DNA of 64,000 bases from Janthinobacterium sp. (GCF_009923995.1 NZ_RFSK01000015.1:35794-99793), one strand, 5' to 3'; counted from the stretch's first letter, positions 38,283 through 48,150 are shown. The notes: generated by a model from the sequence alone, not told the origin. A program made the numbers and translations.

Positions 38283-39062
38283 TCAGCGGTAGACGAGCCC
38301 ACCATCGATCAGCGGTGCCTGGCCCGTCATATAGTCCGCGTCCGGCCCCGCCAGGAAGGAAACGAGTCCCGCCACGTCCTCGGGCGTCTCGGCGCGTCCC
38401 AGCGCGATGCCGTCCACGTATTGCTTGTACGTCGCGCCCGGCGCGGCGCCCGTCACGTCGGCCATGCGCTTGTCGATCTCCACCCACATGTCCGTACCGA
38501 CGACGCCGGGGCAATACGCGTTGACGGTGATGCCGTCGGCCGCCAATTCCTTGGCCGCCGCCTGCGTCAGCGCGCGCACGGCAAACTTGGTGGCCGAATA
38601 TACGCCCAGCAGGGCGAAGCCGTCATGCCCGGCAATGGAGCAGGCATTGATGATCTTGCCCTTGTGCTGGCGCCGCTTGAACGTCTTGGCGGCCGCCTGG
38701 ATGCCCCACAGCGTCCCCTGCACATTGATGCGCATGATGCGCTCGACTTCGTCCGGCGTCACGTCGAGCAGCGGCTGCACCTGCGCGATGCCCGCGTTGT
38801 TGACGATGATGTCGAAACCGCCCAGTTCCTTCTCGGCAAACGCCACCGCTGCGGTGACTTGCTGCAATTGCGACACGTCGGCAATAAACGTGACGGCGCG
38901 GCGCCCCAGCGCGCGCACCTCGGTGGCGGCAGCGTCCAGCTTTTCCTGGTTCAGATCGACGAGCGCGATATCGGCGCCATCCTTGGCCAGGCGCAAGGCA
39001 ATGGCCTTGCCGATGCCTTGCGCGGCCCCCGTGACCAGCGCGACTTTTCCGGAAATACCCAT
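38283..39062 (-). CDS. Short-chain dehydrogenase, acetoin/diacetyl reductase-like
   Basis: A 259-residue SDR using NAD(P)H. The cofactor motif is TGAAQGIG (near residue 10), NNAG follows near residue 88, and the catalytic pair is YSATK with Ser upstream in ACSIAGHDGF. The end is MTGQAPLIDGGLVYR. The pattern ATKFAVRALTQAAAKELA...VNAYCPGVVGTDMW resembles meso-butanediol dehydrogenase/diacetyl reductase (BudC). 3-hydroxybutyrate or another small alcohol is also possible. The start at 39062 has an AAGGAA site. There is no linked acetoin pathway gene. Confidence 0.85.
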   Translation of the reverse strand: MGISGKVALVTGAAQGIGKAIALRLAKDGADIALVDLNQEKLDAAATEVRALGRRAVTFIADVSQLQQVTAAVAFAEKELGGFDIIVNNAGIAQVQPLLDVTPDEVERIMRINVQGTLWGIQAAAKTFKRRQHKGKIINACSIAGHDGFALLGVYSATKFAVRALTQAAAKELAADGITVNAYCPGVVGTDMWVEIDKRMADVTGAAPGATYKQYVDGIALGRAETPEDVAGLVSFLAGPDADYMTGQAPLIDGGLVYR

Positions 39063-39304
39063 CTGCGTTCCTTTCAGTGTGGACGATAAGCACAGGCCCT
39101 GCGCGGCAGCGCCAGGAACCCGCCCGGCCTCCACCATACACGGCAGCGCTCGTGAAACAGCCCCGCTCCCCTGCCTTGAAACGTGCGCGGCGATTTAAAA
39201 ACACCGAGGTCAAGAAAGATGAAAAAAGGCGCGCTGCCGCGGCAGGCGCACAATATAAATGTGTCGCGCCACAATATTCCCGCTGCTGAAACGTCTTCAA
39301 TGAC

Positions 39305-39871
39305 ATGAACCCGCCCCACACTTCGCCCTCCAGCCTTGCGCAAGAGCAAAGCATCGCCGACACCGTCGAGCGCGAGCAGTTGAAACTCGGCAATTTCATT
39401 CGCCGCCGCGTGCCCGATCCCACCGATGCCGATGACATCCTGCAAGACGTCTTCCAGGAATTCATCGAAGCGTGCCGGCTGCCGGCGCCGATCGAGCAAG
39501 CCAGCGCCTGGCTGTTCCGCGTGGCGCGCAACCGCATCATCGACCGCTTCCGCAAGAAGAAGGAAGCCGCGCTGGACGAGCTTGGCGATGGGGACGAGGA
39601 CGATGCCTGCCGCCTCGACCTGATGCTGCCTTCGGGCGATGCGGGTCCGGAGGCGGCCTATGCCAGGACGCTGCTGCTGCAGGCATTGCAGAGCGCCCTG
39701 GACGCCTTGCCGGCCAGCCAGCGCGACGTATTTGTCGCGCACGAACTGGAAGGCCTGAGCTTCAAGGAAATGGCGGCGCAAAGTGGTGTTGCCGTCAACA
39801 CTTTACTGGCGCGCAAGCGCTATGCGGTCTTGTCTCTGCGTCTGCGGCTGCAAGATTTTTATCACGACTAA
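39305..39871 (+). CDS. ECF-type RNA polymerase sigma factor
   Basis: A 188-residue sigma-70 family factor of the ECF group. Region 2 contains PTDADDILQDVFQEFIEA and the -10 recognition helix ASAWLFRVARNRIIDRFRKKK. Region 4 has LPASQRDVFVAHELEGLSFKEMAAQSGVAVNTLLARKR in part. The linker is acidic (DELGDGDEDD). It is followed 15 bases later by a small membrane protein gene and then by an MFS gene, so the three form an operon. That membrane protein may act as the anti-sigma (inference). Confidence 0.9.
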   Translation: MNPPHTSPSSLAQEQSIADTVEREQLKLGNFIRRRVPDPTDADDILQDVFQEFIEACRLPAPIEQASAWLFRVARNRIIDRFRKKKEAALDELGDGDEDDACRLDLMLPSGDAGPEAAYARTLLLQALQSALDALPASQRDVFVAHELEGLSFKEMAAQSGVAVNTLLARKRYAVLSLRLRLQDFYHD

Positions 39872-39886
39872 GAAGGGAGGAATATC

Positions 39887-40222
39887 ATGCGATTGAGAAC
39901 GAAAATACGAGCAGGAAAACTGGCCAAGGTGGGCCTGCTGCTGGCCGGTGCGGCGCTCCTGGGCGGCGTGGTCATGCTGCTGTGGAACTGGATCATGCCG
40001 GGGCTGGTGGACGGCGTCGCGCACATCGATTACTGGCGCGCGCTGGGCCTGCTGGTACTGAGCCGTATCCTCTTCGGCGGCTTTCGCGGCCGCGGGCGTG
40101 GCGACGGCCATGGCCAATGGCAGCGCTGGCAGAAAATGACGCCGGAAGAACGCGAACAAGTCCTGCAGCAGTGCGCGCAGCGCGGCCGTCCCGCACCACA
40201 TCACCATGAAAAACAGACATGA
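39887..40222 (+). CDS. Small membrane protein, possible sigma-factor partner
   Basis: A 111-residue protein with an excellent AAGGGAGG site. One long hydrophobic helix (residues about 15-37), a second hydrophobic stretch (about 48-64, ALGLLVLSRILFGG), a glycine/arginine-rich hinge (GGFRGRGRGDGHG) and a short MTPEEREQVLQQC tail are visible. The TPEERE motif is shared by small proteins linked to ECF sigma factors. There is no classic zinc-binding anti-sigma domain. Its stop overlaps the start of the following MFS gene (ATGA). Confidence 0.72.
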   Translation: MRLRTKIRAGKLAKVGLLLAGAALLGGVVMLLWNWIMPGLVDGVAHIDYWRALGLLVLSRILFGGFRGRGRGDGHGQWQRWQKMTPEEREQVLQQCAQRGRPAPHHHEKQT

Positions 40223-41460
40223 CTTCCATCAAGCAAGCCACACCGGGGACCTTTTCCCCCTACCAGAAATTCGTCGTCGCGATCCTGGCCTTCCTGCAGT
40301 TTGCCGTCATCGTCGACTTCATGCTGATGTCGCCGCTGGGCGCGATGATCATTCCCGAACTCGGCATTGATACGGCGCAATTCGGGCTCGTGGTCTCGGC
40401 CTATGCCTTCAGCGCCGGCATCGCGGGCTTGCTGACGGCGGGCCTGGCCGACCGCTACGACCGCAAGAAACTGCTGCTGTTCTTCTACACGGGCTTTATT
40501 CTCGGCACCCTGTGGTGCGGCCTGGCCAACAGCTATGCCATGCTGCTGCTGGCGCGCATCGTCACGGGCCTGTTCGGCGGCGTCATCGGCTCCATCGTGC
40601 TGGCCATTTCCACCGACCTGTTCCCACCCCACATGCGCGGCAGGGTCATGGGCCTGATCCAGACGGCGTTTGCCGCCAGCCAGGTGCTGGGCATCCCCAT
40701 CGGCCTGTACCTGGCGAACCGGTGGGACTGGCATATGCCCTTCCTGGCGATGGCCGGCTTCGGCCTGGCCGGCGGCCTGCTCATGCTGCGCAAACTGCAA
40801 CCCGTCAACGCCCACCTGGCATTGCCGCAGGAACACAGCCCGTGGATGCACCTGTACCACACCGTCACGGAGCGGCGCTACCTGCTGGCGTTTGCCATCA
40901 CGGCCGTCCTGACGACGGGCGGCTTCATGCTGATGCCCTTCAGCAGCGCCTACATCGTCAACAACCTGGGCATCGACATGCACCAGTTGCCCACGGTCTA
41001 CCTGATCACGGGCGTGTGCACGATCTTCTTCGGCCCGCTGATCGGCAAGGCCGCCGACACCTACGGCAAGTTCAGGGTCTTCACCTTCGGCACGGTGGTG
41101 TCCATCATCATGGTACTGGTCTACACGCGCCTGGGTAGCATCAGCCTGCCGATGCTGATCTTCATCAACTCGCTGATGTTCGTCGGCATCTTTTCCCGCA
41201 TGATCCCGTTCCAGGCCCTCGTCTCGTCCGTGCCGGCGGCGAGCCAGCGCGGCTCCTTCAACGCCATCAGCGCCTCGATCCAGCAACTGGCCGGCGGCAT
41301 CGCCTCCGTCATCGCCGGCCACCTCGTCACCTTCGGCGCCGACGGCAAGCTGCAGCATTTCGACGTGATCGGCGACGTGATGGTCGGCACGGCGCTGCTG
41401 GCCCTGGCCCTGCTGTGGGCGCTGCAGCGCGGCGGCGCCGGCGTGCCCGTGGCGAAGTAG
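40219..41460 (+). CDS. MFS transporter
   Basis: A 413-residue major facilitator with about 12 transmembrane helices and the motif-A loop GLADRYDRKKLLLF after helix 2, plus the later GKAADTYGKFRVF counterpart. It begins MTSIKQATPGTFSPYQKF and its ATG overlaps the previous stop. In the ECF sigma operon it may be an efflux pump induced by envelope or solute stress. The sequence FLQFAVIVDFMLMSPLG resembles sugar/drug exporters of the AraJ group, but the substrate is not assignable. Confidence 0.88.
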   Translation: MTSIKQATPGTFSPYQKFVVAILAFLQFAVIVDFMLMSPLGAMIIPELGIDTAQFGLVVSAYAFSAGIAGLLTAGLADRYDRKKLLLFFYTGFILGTLWCGLANSYAMLLLARIVTGLFGGVIGSIVLAISTDLFPPHMRGRVMGLIQTAFAASQVLGIPIGLYLANRWDWHMPFLAMAGFGLAGGLLMLRKLQPVNAHLALPQEHSPWMHLYHTVTERRYLLAFAITAVLTTGGFMLMPFSSAYIVNNLGIDMHQLPTVYLITGVCTIFFGPLIGKAADTYGKFRVFTFGTVVSIIMVLVYTRLGSISLPMLIFINSLMFVGIFSRMIPFQALVSSVPAASQRGSFNAISASIQQLAGGIASVIAGHLVTFGADGKLQHFDVIGDVMVGTALLALALLWALQRGGAGVPVAK

Positions 41461-41478
41461 AGTAGGCTAGCGGCGGCC

Positions 41479-41964
41479 TCAGGGAGCGCCGTAGAACTGG
41501 AAGCCCTGCGCCACCAGCAATTTGACGGGGAAGCCCGTCGGCGTCTTGAATTCCCGCACGCCGATGATCTTGTAGGCGCCCGCCTGGAATTCCTCGCCTT
41601 CGGCCCAGCTGGTGTCCTTCAGGGCAAACTGCAGCACGCGGCGCGGGTCCAGGCGATACGTGAAAATCGTGTACTCGCCCACGCGCCGCGTGGCGATGAA
41701 GTTTTCATCGCGGGCATCGGCGATCAGCAGACGCCCCGGATAGCGCTCGATCCCCGTCTGCTCTTCCTGGATGTTCACGATGGCATCGGTAAAACTGCAC
41801 TCTGCATCGATAATCTTGCGGTCGCGCGCCTTGGCGATCTTCATGACCTCGTCATAGCTCTTGTTGTGGACAATCGACCGGGCGGGGGAGTCGCAATAAT
41901 TGGCGGCACCGGCAACGGCCGGGAAGGCCAGCAGGAAAGGCAGGAGCAAGGGGATTATTTTCAT
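41479..41964 (-). CDS. Secreted hypothetical protein
   Basis: A 161-residue exported protein with a clear signal peptide (1-20, VAGA, then ANYCDSPARS). Two cysteines in the mature part (Cys near 24 and in DAECSFTDA) may form a disulfide. The rest is mixed, with IFTYRLDPRRVLQFALKDTSW and a FQFYGAP end. No family recognised. It is convergent with the MFS gene and divergent from the PliG-like gene at 42149. Confidence 0.72.
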   Translation of the reverse strand: MKIIPLLLPFLLAFPAVAGAANYCDSPARSIVHNKSYDEVMKIAKARDRKIIDAECSFTDAIVNIQEEQTGIERYPGRLLIADARDENFIATRRVGEYTIFTYRLDPRRVLQFALKDTSWAEGEEFQAGAYKIIGVREFKTPTGFPVKLLVAQGFQFYGAP

Positions 41965-42148
41965 GGTGCAGGCAGGAATCTCAACGTGGTCAGGATGGGC
42001 GTCATTCTACCGCCCGCGTGTTGAGCTGTCTCAACCATGCCTGCGGCACGCCCAACGACAGCTTCGCACATCGCCGCGGCCGCTTTGCGGTAGTATCGGC
42101 AAGCGATGGGCAAGCAGCCCGCGCGATTGCCACCCAGGGAGCGACACC

Positions 42149-42565
42149 ATGCCAGCCATCCATACCCCCATCCGCACCAGCCTGCTCCTGGCCGCCCTCG
42201 TGCTGGCGACGCCCGCCTGGAGCGCCGACCCTGTCCACAAGGAGACCGTGACATTGACGGCAGGCAAACCCGCGCTCAGCATCCAAGGCAAGATCCAGGG
42301 CTATGCCACGGCAGAATACACGCTGACAGGCAAGGCCGGCCAGACCCTCAGCGTCAAGCTGAAAACCAATCAAGCGTCGAATTACTTCAACATCCGCCAG
42401 GCCGGCCAGGACGAAGCCCTGTTCACCGGCGCGTCCGGCGGCAACACCTTTCAGGCGAAGCTGCCGGCCGACGGCGCGTACACGGTGCAGGTGTATCTGA
42501 TGCGCAATGCGGCGCGCCGGCATGCGGTGGCCAGCTACAGCCTGACGATGGCGTTGCGCGATTAA
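42149..42565 (+). CDS. Secreted PliG-like protein (g-type lysozyme inhibitor family?)
   Basis: A 138-residue exported protein (signal peptide about 1-25, PAWSA). The mature part follows the pattern of the periplasmic inhibitor of g-type lysozyme from memory: IQGKIQGYATAEYTLTGKAGQ, then a Tyr-Phe strand (NYFNIR), LPADGAYTVQVYLMRNAARR and a final SYSLTMAL strand. The start at 42149 follows AGGGAG; longer frames to 41900 cross the divergent promoter region. Its role would be protection of peptidoglycan from foreign lysozymes. The assignment rests on motif similarity only. Confidence 0.6.
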   Translation: MPAIHTPIRTSLLLAALVLATPAWSADPVHKETVTLTAGKPALSIQGKIQGYATAEYTLTGKAGQTLSVKLKTNQASNYFNIRQAGQDEALFTGASGGNTFQAKLPADGAYTVQVYLMRNAARRHAVASYSLTMALRD

Positions 42566-42679
42566 GGCTGGCGTGATGCGGCATGCGCACCTGTCCTCCA
42601 GGCCAGCGGCATGGAATTTTCAAGCCTGCCGATGATCTTAACCATGGATGGTCTTTCTGACTGACGCAATGGAGGAGAT

Positions 42680-42985
42680 ATGCAACAAGCCCATTTCATT
42701 GCCATCGTCCTGGCATTCAGCTGCCCCCTGGCAGGAGCACAAGCGCCCGAACGCATGGCAAGGCTCACCGACAGCAACGTGCTATTGAAGGATGCAAGCT
42801 TCGAAAGCAGCGCCATGCATGCCTGCCAGCCGCTGAAAGGGGACACGGTCGCCATCCTTGAAATCAAAAATGATCCACCAGGATCCACAGGCACAGCCCT
42901 TGCTCATGTACGCGTGATGAGCGGGCACTGCCAGGGCCAGACTGGATGGGTCGGCATGCCCCGTCTGGAAGCGCTTGCAAGGTAG
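42680..42985 (+). CDS. Small secreted hypothetical protein
   Basis: A 101-residue exported protein behind a GGAGGAG site. The signal peptide (about 1-20) ends in LAGAQA, and the mature domain of about 80 residues has two cysteines (HACQPLKGD and GHCQGQTGWVG). The GQTGWVGMPRLEAL end recalls small bacterial SH3-like domains that bind cell-wall material. This likeness is weak. It lies between the PliG-like gene and ssb. Confidence 0.68.
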   Translation: MQQAHFIAIVLAFSCPLAGAQAPERMARLTDSNVLLKDASFESSAMHACQPLKGDTVAILEIKNDPPGSTGTALAHVRVMSGHCQGQTGWVGMPRLEALAR

Positions 42986-43002
42986 GCAATGTTCTTTCCA
43001 TA

Positions 43003-43038
43003 AAACAAAAAGCCTGTTTTCCTCTCAGAAAACAGGCT
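43003..43038 (-). terminator. Terminator of ssb
   Basis: An 11-base-pair perfect stem (43011-43021 with 43028-43038) is preceded on the plus strand by an A-rich run (43003-43010), which is the T-tract for the minus-strand ssb transcript. Confidence 0.85.
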
Positions 43039-43067
43039 TCCAGCAACAAAAAACGGCTTTGTCCGAC

Positions 43068-43577
43068 TTAGAACGGGATATCGTCGTCCATGTCCGAGAA
43101 GTTCGGCGCTGGCTTCGGTGCCGGGCGTGGGGCCGGTGCCGGGGCTGGACGTGGGGCTGGTGCCTGGCGCGGGGCCGGGGCTTCGTAGCCGCCGCCACCG
43201 CCGTAGCTGTCATCGCCGCCGGCGTCGCCGCCGCCCATGCCGGAACGGCCGCCCAGCATTTGCATCTGTTCCGCGATGATGTCGGTTGCGTACTTCTCGA
43301 CGCCGTCCTTGTCCGTGTATTTACGGGTTTGCAAACGGCCTTCGACGTAGACGGACGAGCCTTTTTTCAGGTACTGGCCGACGATTTCCGCCAGGCGGCC
43401 GAAGAACGAGATACGGTGCCACTCTGTCAATTCTTTTTGTTCGCCCGTGTTGCGGTCCTTCGACTTGTACGAAGTGGCCACGGCGATGTTGGCGATCGCG
43501 TCGCCGCTAGGCATGTAGCGGATTTCCGGGTCACGGCCCAGATTGCCGACGATGATGACTTTGTTGACTGATGCCAT
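43068..43577 (-). CDS. ssb: Single-stranded DNA-binding protein
   Basis: A 169-residue SSB that coats ssDNA and recruits replication and repair enzymes. The OB-fold occupies residues 1-110 ([59 protein letters not shown]). A glycine-rich then alanine/proline-rich linker leads to the acidic tip MDDDIPF, the docking peptide for partners. The ATG at 43577 follows AGGAG. The gene is divergent from uvrA, the same arrangement as in E. coli, with a LexA-like box between them. Confidence 0.97.
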   Translation of the reverse strand: MASVNKVIIVGNLGRDPEIRYMPSGDAIANIAVATSYKSKDRNTGEQKELTEWHRISFFGRLAEIVGQYLKKGSSVYVEGRLQTRKYTDKDGVEKYATDIIAEQMQMLGGRSGMGGGDAGGDDSYGGGGGYEAPAPRQAPAPRPAPAPAPRPAPKPAPNFSDMDDDIPF

Positions 43578-43958
43578 GAATAACTCCTGATGAACTGCGG
43601 CGGGAGCCAAAAACTCGCGCGCGTTGGATTTTTTTGCTAAACGAGGATTATAAGCGACCAGGCGGCGCAAAGCATGCGCTTTCTGGGATCGCCATCTGCC
43701 GTGCGGCAGCAGGTTTTTTTCACGGCAGGTGAAAACAAGAAACTTGAATACTGGTATTATATACAGTGTTTAAACGTCTGCACGCATCTGTATCAATCTT
43801 TCGCGGGGCACGCTCGCGCGGCGGCGCAATCCGCCCGTGACCGCCCCAGGCATGCAGATCAAAACCCGGCTATAGTAACAGGTTGACCCGTTGTGGCCAC
43901 TCATCCGTATCCTGGCCCGATACGCCGGTCGCACATTCACTGAAAGCAAGGCAATCAC
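43578..43958. other. ssb-uvrA divergent control region
   Basis: 381 bases without a gene. Apart from the LexA-like box at 43749, AT-rich stretches at 43618-43640 and 43735-43790 could hold promoters. No RNA gene seen. Confidence 0.6.
43749..43768. promoter_or_regulatory. LexA (SOS) box between ssb and uvrA
   Basis: TACTGGTATTATATACAGTG has CTGG-N8-ACAG, one base away from the CTGT-N8-ACAG consensus, with the expected AT-rich centre and outer TA/TG. It lies 191 bases upstream of uvrA and 172 upstream of ssb. Confidence 0.75.
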
Positions 43959-46808
43959 ATGGAACAGATCCGCATTCGCGGTGCTCGCACGCATAACCTC
44001 AAGAATATCAGTCTCGATTTGCCGCGCAACAAGCTGATCGTGATTACCGGCTTGTCCGGCTCCGGCAAATCCTCGCTGGCCTTCGATACGCTGTACGCAG
44101 AAGGCCAGCGCCGCTACGTCGAGTCGCTGTCGGCCTACGCGCGCCAGTTCCTGCAGCTGATGGAAAAGCCGGACGTCGACCTGATCGAGGGGCTATCTCC
44201 CGCCATCTCCATCGAACAGAAGGCGACCTCGCACAATCCCCGCTCGACCGTGGGCACCGTGACGGAAATCCACGATTATCTGCGCCTGCTGTATGCGCGC
44301 GTGGGCACGCCGTACTGCCCCGACCACCCGGAAAACGCGCTGGCGGCCCAGTCCGTGTCGCAAATGGTCGATGCCGTGCTGGCCATGCCGGAAGACACCA
44401 AGCTGATGATACTCGCGCCCGTCGTTGCCAACCGCAAGGGCGAACACGTGGACCTGTTCGAGCAGATGCAGGCGCAGGGCTTCGTGCGCTTTCGCGTGCA
44501 GAGCGGCACGCATGCGGCCAAGATCTATGAAGTCGATGACCTCCCGAAATTAAAGAAAACGGAAAAACACACGATCGACGTCGTCATCGACCGGGTGAAA
44601 GTGAACCAGGACATCAAGCAGCGCCTGGCGGAAAGTTTCGAGACGGCCCTGCGCCTGGCCGACGGCCGCGCCATCGCCTATGAAATGGATACCGCCCAGG
44701 AACACGTGTACTCCAACAAGTTCGCCTGCAATGTGTGCGGCTATTCCCTGCAGGAACTGGAACCGCGTCTGTTCTCGTTCAACAACCCCATGGGCGCCTG
44801 CCCCGAGTGCGACGGCCTGGGACACATAGAATTCTTTGACCCGAAACGCATCGTCGCGTTCCCGAACCTGTCGCTGGCCTCGGGCGCCGTCAAGGGCTGG
44901 GACCGCCGCAACCAGTTTTATTTCCAGATGCTCACGAACTTGGCCGCCTTTTACGAATTCGACCTCGACACGCCGTTCGAGCAGCTGGACCTGAATTCCC
45001 AGCAAGCCGTGCTGTACGGCTCCGGCAAGCAAGTCATTCCCTTCAGCTATGTGAACGAACGGGGCCGCACCGTCATCAAGGAACACACCTTCGAAGGCGT
45101 GGTCAACAATCTGCAGCGCCGCTACCGCGAAACGGATTCGATGGCCGTCAAGGAAGAACTGGCCAAGTTCATCAATGAAAAATGCTGTCCCTCCTGCGAT
45201 GGCGCACGCCTGCGCGTGGAGGCGCGCTTCGTCAAGGTGGGCACGGGCAAGCAGCAGCGCGCCATCTATGAAGTGGCGGAAAAACCGCTGCGCGAGACGC
45301 TGGAATTCTTTGAAAAGCTGAAGCTGACGGGCGCCAAGAAGGAAATCGCCGACCGCGTCGTCAAGGAAATCATTTCGCGCCTGAAATTCCTCAACAACGT
45401 GGGCCTCGACTACCTGTCGCTGGACCGCAGCGCCGACACGCTGTCCGGCGGCGAAGCACAGCGCATCCGCCTGGCATCGCAAATCGGCTCCGGTTTGACG
45501 GGCGTCATGTATGTGCTCGATGAACCGTCTATCGGCTTGCACCAGCGCGATAATGACCGCCTGATCGAAACGTTAAAACACTTGCGCGACATCGGCAACA
45601 GCGTGCTGGTGGTCGAGCACGATGAAGACGCCATCCGCACGGCCGACTACATCGTCGACATGGGTATCGGTGCGGGCGTGCATGGCGGTGAAATCATCGC
45701 CGAAGGCACCCTGCAAGACATCCTGAAAAACAAGAAATCGCTGACGGCGCAGTACCTGAACGGCAAGCTGAAGATCGCCGTGCCGGCCAAGCGCCACGCC
45801 AGCAATCCGGAAAAGCAGCTGGTGATCACGGGCGCGACGGGCAACAACCTGAAAAAAGTGTCGCTGAGCTTGCCGGTGGGCCTGATGACGTGCGTGACGG
45901 GCGTGTCCGGCTCGGGCAAGTCGTCGCTCGTCAACGATACCCTGTATCCGGCCCTGTCGCGCCATCTGTACGGTTCGCAGACGGAACCGGCGCCGCACGA
46001 TTCGATCAGCGGCCTGGAACACTTCGACAAGGTCATTTCCGTCGACCAGGCGCCGATCGGCCGCACGCCGCGCTCGAACCCCGCCACCTACACGGGCTTG
46101 TTTACGCCCATCCGCGACCTGTTCTCCACCGTGCCGACGGCCAAGGAACGGGGCTACAGCGCGGGCCGCTTCTCGTTCAACGTGAAGGGCGGACGCTGCG
46201 AAGCGTGCCAGGGCGATGGCGTGATCAAGGTCGAGATGCATTTCCTGCCCGACGTCTACGTGCCATGCGACGTGTGCCACGGCAAGCGCTACAACCGCGA
46301 AACGCTGGAAGTGCAATACAAGGGCAAGAACATCACGGAAGTGCTGGGCATGACGGTGGAGGAAGCGCATGAATTCTTCAAACCGGTCCCCTTGATCGCG
46401 CGCAAGCTGCAAACCCTGCTCGACGTGGGCCTGGGCTACATCAAGCTGGGCCAGAGCGCCACCACCCTGTCTGGCGGCGAGGCGCAGCGCGTGAAACTGT
46501 CGCTGGAACTGTCCAAGCGCGACACGGGCCGCACCCTGTACATCCTCGATGAACCGACGACGGGCCTGCACTTCCACGACATCGACTTGCTGCTGAAAGT
46601 CATCCACCGCCTGCGCGACCAGGGCAACACCCTCGTCATCATCGAGCACAACCTGGACGTCATCAAGACGGCCGACTGGATCGTCGACCTGGGCCCCGAG
46701 GGCGGCGCGGGCGGCGGACAAATCATCGCCACGGGCACGCCGGAAGACGTGGCTATCAATCCAGCCAGCGTGACGGGTAAATATCTGGGGCCGCTGCTGA
46801 AGCAGTAA
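43959..46808 (+). CDS. uvrA: Excinuclease ABC subunit A
   Basis: A 949-residue damage-recognition ATPase of nucleotide excision repair. It loads UvrB at lesions. Two ABC modules have Walker [10 protein letters not shown] (31-39) and GVSGSGKSS (about 648-656), signatures LSGGEAQRI and LSGGEAQRV, and Walker [12 protein letters not shown] and [11 protein letters not shown]. Zinc fingers: CNVCGYS...CPEC and CEACQGDG...CDVCHGKR. Length is standard. A LexA-like box upstream indicates SOS induction. A second copy of its last 68 bases is found at 48335. Confidence 0.98.
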   Translation: MEQIRIRGARTHNLKNISLDLPRNKLIVITGLSGSGKSSLAFDTLYAEGQRRYVESLSAYARQFLQLMEKPDVDLIEGLSPAISIEQKATSHNPRSTVGTVTEIHDYLRLLYARVGTPYCPDHPENALAAQSVSQMVDAVLAMPEDTKLMILAPVVANRKGEHVDLFEQMQAQGFVRFRVQSGTHAAKIYEVDDLPKLKKTEKHTIDVVIDRVKVNQDIKQRLAESFETALRLADGRAIAYEMDTAQEHVYSNKFACNVCGYSLQELEPRLFSFNNPMGACPECDGLGHIEFFDPKRIVAFPNLSLASGAVKGWDRRNQFYFQMLTNLAAFYEFDLDTPFEQLDLNSQQAVLYGSGKQVIPFSYVNERGRTVIKEHTFEGVVNNLQRRYRETDSMAVKEELAKFINEKCCPSCDGARLRVEARFVKVGTGKQQRAIYEVAEKPLRETLEFFEKLKLTGAKKEIADRVVKEIISRLKFLNNVGLDYLSLDRSADTLSGGEAQRIRLASQIGSGLTGVMYVLDEPSIGLHQRDNDRLIETLKHLRDIGNSVLVVEHDEDAIRTADYIVDMGIGAGVHGGEIIAEGTLQDILKNKKSLTAQYLNGKLKIAVPAKRHASNPEKQLVITGATGNNLKKVSLSLPVGLMTCVTGVSGSGKSSLVNDTLYPALSRHLYGSQTEPAPHDSISGLEHFDKVISVDQAPIGRTPRSNPATYTGLFTPIRDLFSTVPTAKERGYSAGRFSFNVKGGRCEACQGDGVIKVEMHFLPDVYVPCDVCHGKRYNRETLEVQYKGKNITEVLGMTVEEAHEFFKPVPLIARKLQTLLDVGLGYIKLGQSATTLSGGEAQRVKLSLELSKRDTGRTLYILDEPTTGLHFHDIDLLLKVIHRLRDQGNTLVIIEHNLDVIKTADWIVDLGPEGGAGGGQIIATGTPEDVAINPASVTGKYLGPLLKQ

Positions 46809-46826
46809 GTTCCAATTTCCCCCACG

Positions 46827-46861
46827 ATCCCCCGGCCAGTTGTCTTGCCCGGGGGATTTTT
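46827..46861 (+). terminator. Terminator of uvrA
   Basis: A 9-base-pair stem (46827-46835 with 46849-46857) is followed by a five-T run. A decayed version of the same hairpin appears in the duplicated segment near 48418-48455. Confidence 0.8.
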
Positions 46862-46912
46862 CTATGGGAAACTATCTTGCTCGGCAATCAAGCCATTTCT
46901 TCGAGAGAGACC

Positions 46913-48091
46913 ATGTCAACCCGACCATCGTCATGTACCTGGACCCGCTGCGTGGCGCTGACGTGTTTGCTGCTGCCGGGCGCTGCACTGGCCTGTTCCT
47001 GCATGGAGGATGAGCGAGGAAAATTCCTGCATGTATCAGAGGCAACAAGCACCAGTTCCGCCACCATCAGCTTGCCTGCCAATGCGCGCGGTGTCCTGTT
47101 TCTCCCTGAAACCTATCCCGACTACGTGCTCAGAGATGAAGGAAGGTATAGCATAGTCAGGCAACCCATCGCCCTGTCCACGAAGAATTTTCGTATCCAG
47201 GAGCGTGGTGTGGGTCGAAAACTGACACCGGTCGTGGTACGGCTGCGCGTGGAAAAGCAAATGGGGCAACAACTGCAAGGCTATTACCTGGCGAGCCCGG
47301 AAATGCAGCAATGCACCGGACAGAAAAACGCTTCCCTGCCGATATGCCGCAGCTTGAACGCCGCGACCGAGGATTGGAGCGAACCGGAGCAACAACGAAC
47401 TGGCGACAAGATCAAGCGCTTCGCCCTGCAGCAAGGCTTGCGCGACATCAGCGAAGAAGTCGATGCAGCCTACGGCTTGTATCGGATCGAGGCCCGCGAG
47501 GGCTTCAAGCCCGGCAAACAATATGATATTGAATACCACGACGGCGCACGGCGCCTGAAACTTGCATTGCGTATGGAATCGCTACCGTTGAGCCTGAACC
47601 AGCCCGCCCCGTTTGCGATCCATCCGCAGGGGCCACCGGGGCGTGAAGTCCTGCCCATGGCGAGCAACGACGGCAGCTGCGGCAGGCGGATCAAGGTAGC
47701 AACCCAGCCATTGCGCCTGGCACTGCCGCCGTCCTACGAGCGGCATGCCTCACTGCTCTTATATTTCATGCAACAAAAATTGCAGCAGGCAGATCAACAA
47801 CACATGGCGGCGACAGGACAATTTACTCCATTTCATTATTGGCCGGCCCTGTGCACCAGTATTGCCTACGGTGGCAGCTTTCATGGCGAAGGACGCGAAC
47901 TGGCGATCGGTGATTGCCAGTCGCCCGCGCCACGCCAGGTGAAAGCGTTTGCCGGCGTGCTGGAAGTAGAGGACCGCCTGCACGAAACGACGTTACTGCC
48001 GGTATCCTTTCCGGCAGCAAAACCTGGCCAATGCCCGAAAGTGAAAGATGACGCAAATCTGCGCTACTTTGTGCCGGCCATGTTTCGCTGA
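46913..48091 (+). CDS. Secreted protein of unknown function, copy A of a tandem pair
   Basis: A 392-residue exported protein. The signal peptide ends GAALA, then the mature chain begins CSCMEDERGKFLH; cleavage next to a Cys is seen, but positions -3 to -1 are not a good lipobox. Motifs shared with copy B (48506): LPANARGVLFLP, GRKLTPVVVRLRVEKQMG, GLYRIEAREGFKPGK and CxxxxYGGSFHGEGRELAIG. The frame to 46877 adds 12 residues upstream of the signal peptide, so the ATG at 46913 (GAGAGAG site) is chosen. The CSC N-terminus faintly recalls NTR/TIMP-type domains. No family can be named. See the finding on the uvrA-pckG duplication. Confidence 0.78.
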   Translation: MSTRPSSCTWTRCVALTCLLLPGAALACSCMEDERGKFLHVSEATSTSSATISLPANARGVLFLPETYPDYVLRDEGRYSIVRQPIALSTKNFRIQERGVGRKLTPVVVRLRVEKQMGQQLQGYYLASPEMQQCTGQKNASLPICRSLNAATEDWSEPEQQRTGDKIKRFALQQGLRDISEEVDAAYGLYRIEAREGFKPGKQYDIEYHDGARRLKLALRMESLPLSLNQPAPFAIHPQGPPGREVLPMASNDGSCGRRIKVATQPLRLALPPSYERHASLLLYFMQQKLQQADQQHMAATGQFTPFHYWPALCTSIAYGGSFHGEGRELAIGDCQSPAPRQVKAFAGVLEVEDRLHETTLLPVSFPAAKPGQCPKVKDDANLRYFVPAMFR

Positions 48092-48110
48092 ACCCAGAAA
48101 GCCACAAAAA

Positions 48111-48150
48111 AAACGGCGCGGATTGCTCATGCAATCCGCGCCGTTTCTCT
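48111..48150. terminator. Bidirectional terminator behind copy A
   Basis: A perfect 16-base-pair stem (48111-48126 with 48131-48146) with a TCAT loop has an A-run on one side and a T-rich tract on the other. The same hairpin lies behind copy B at 49707. Confidence 0.9.
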
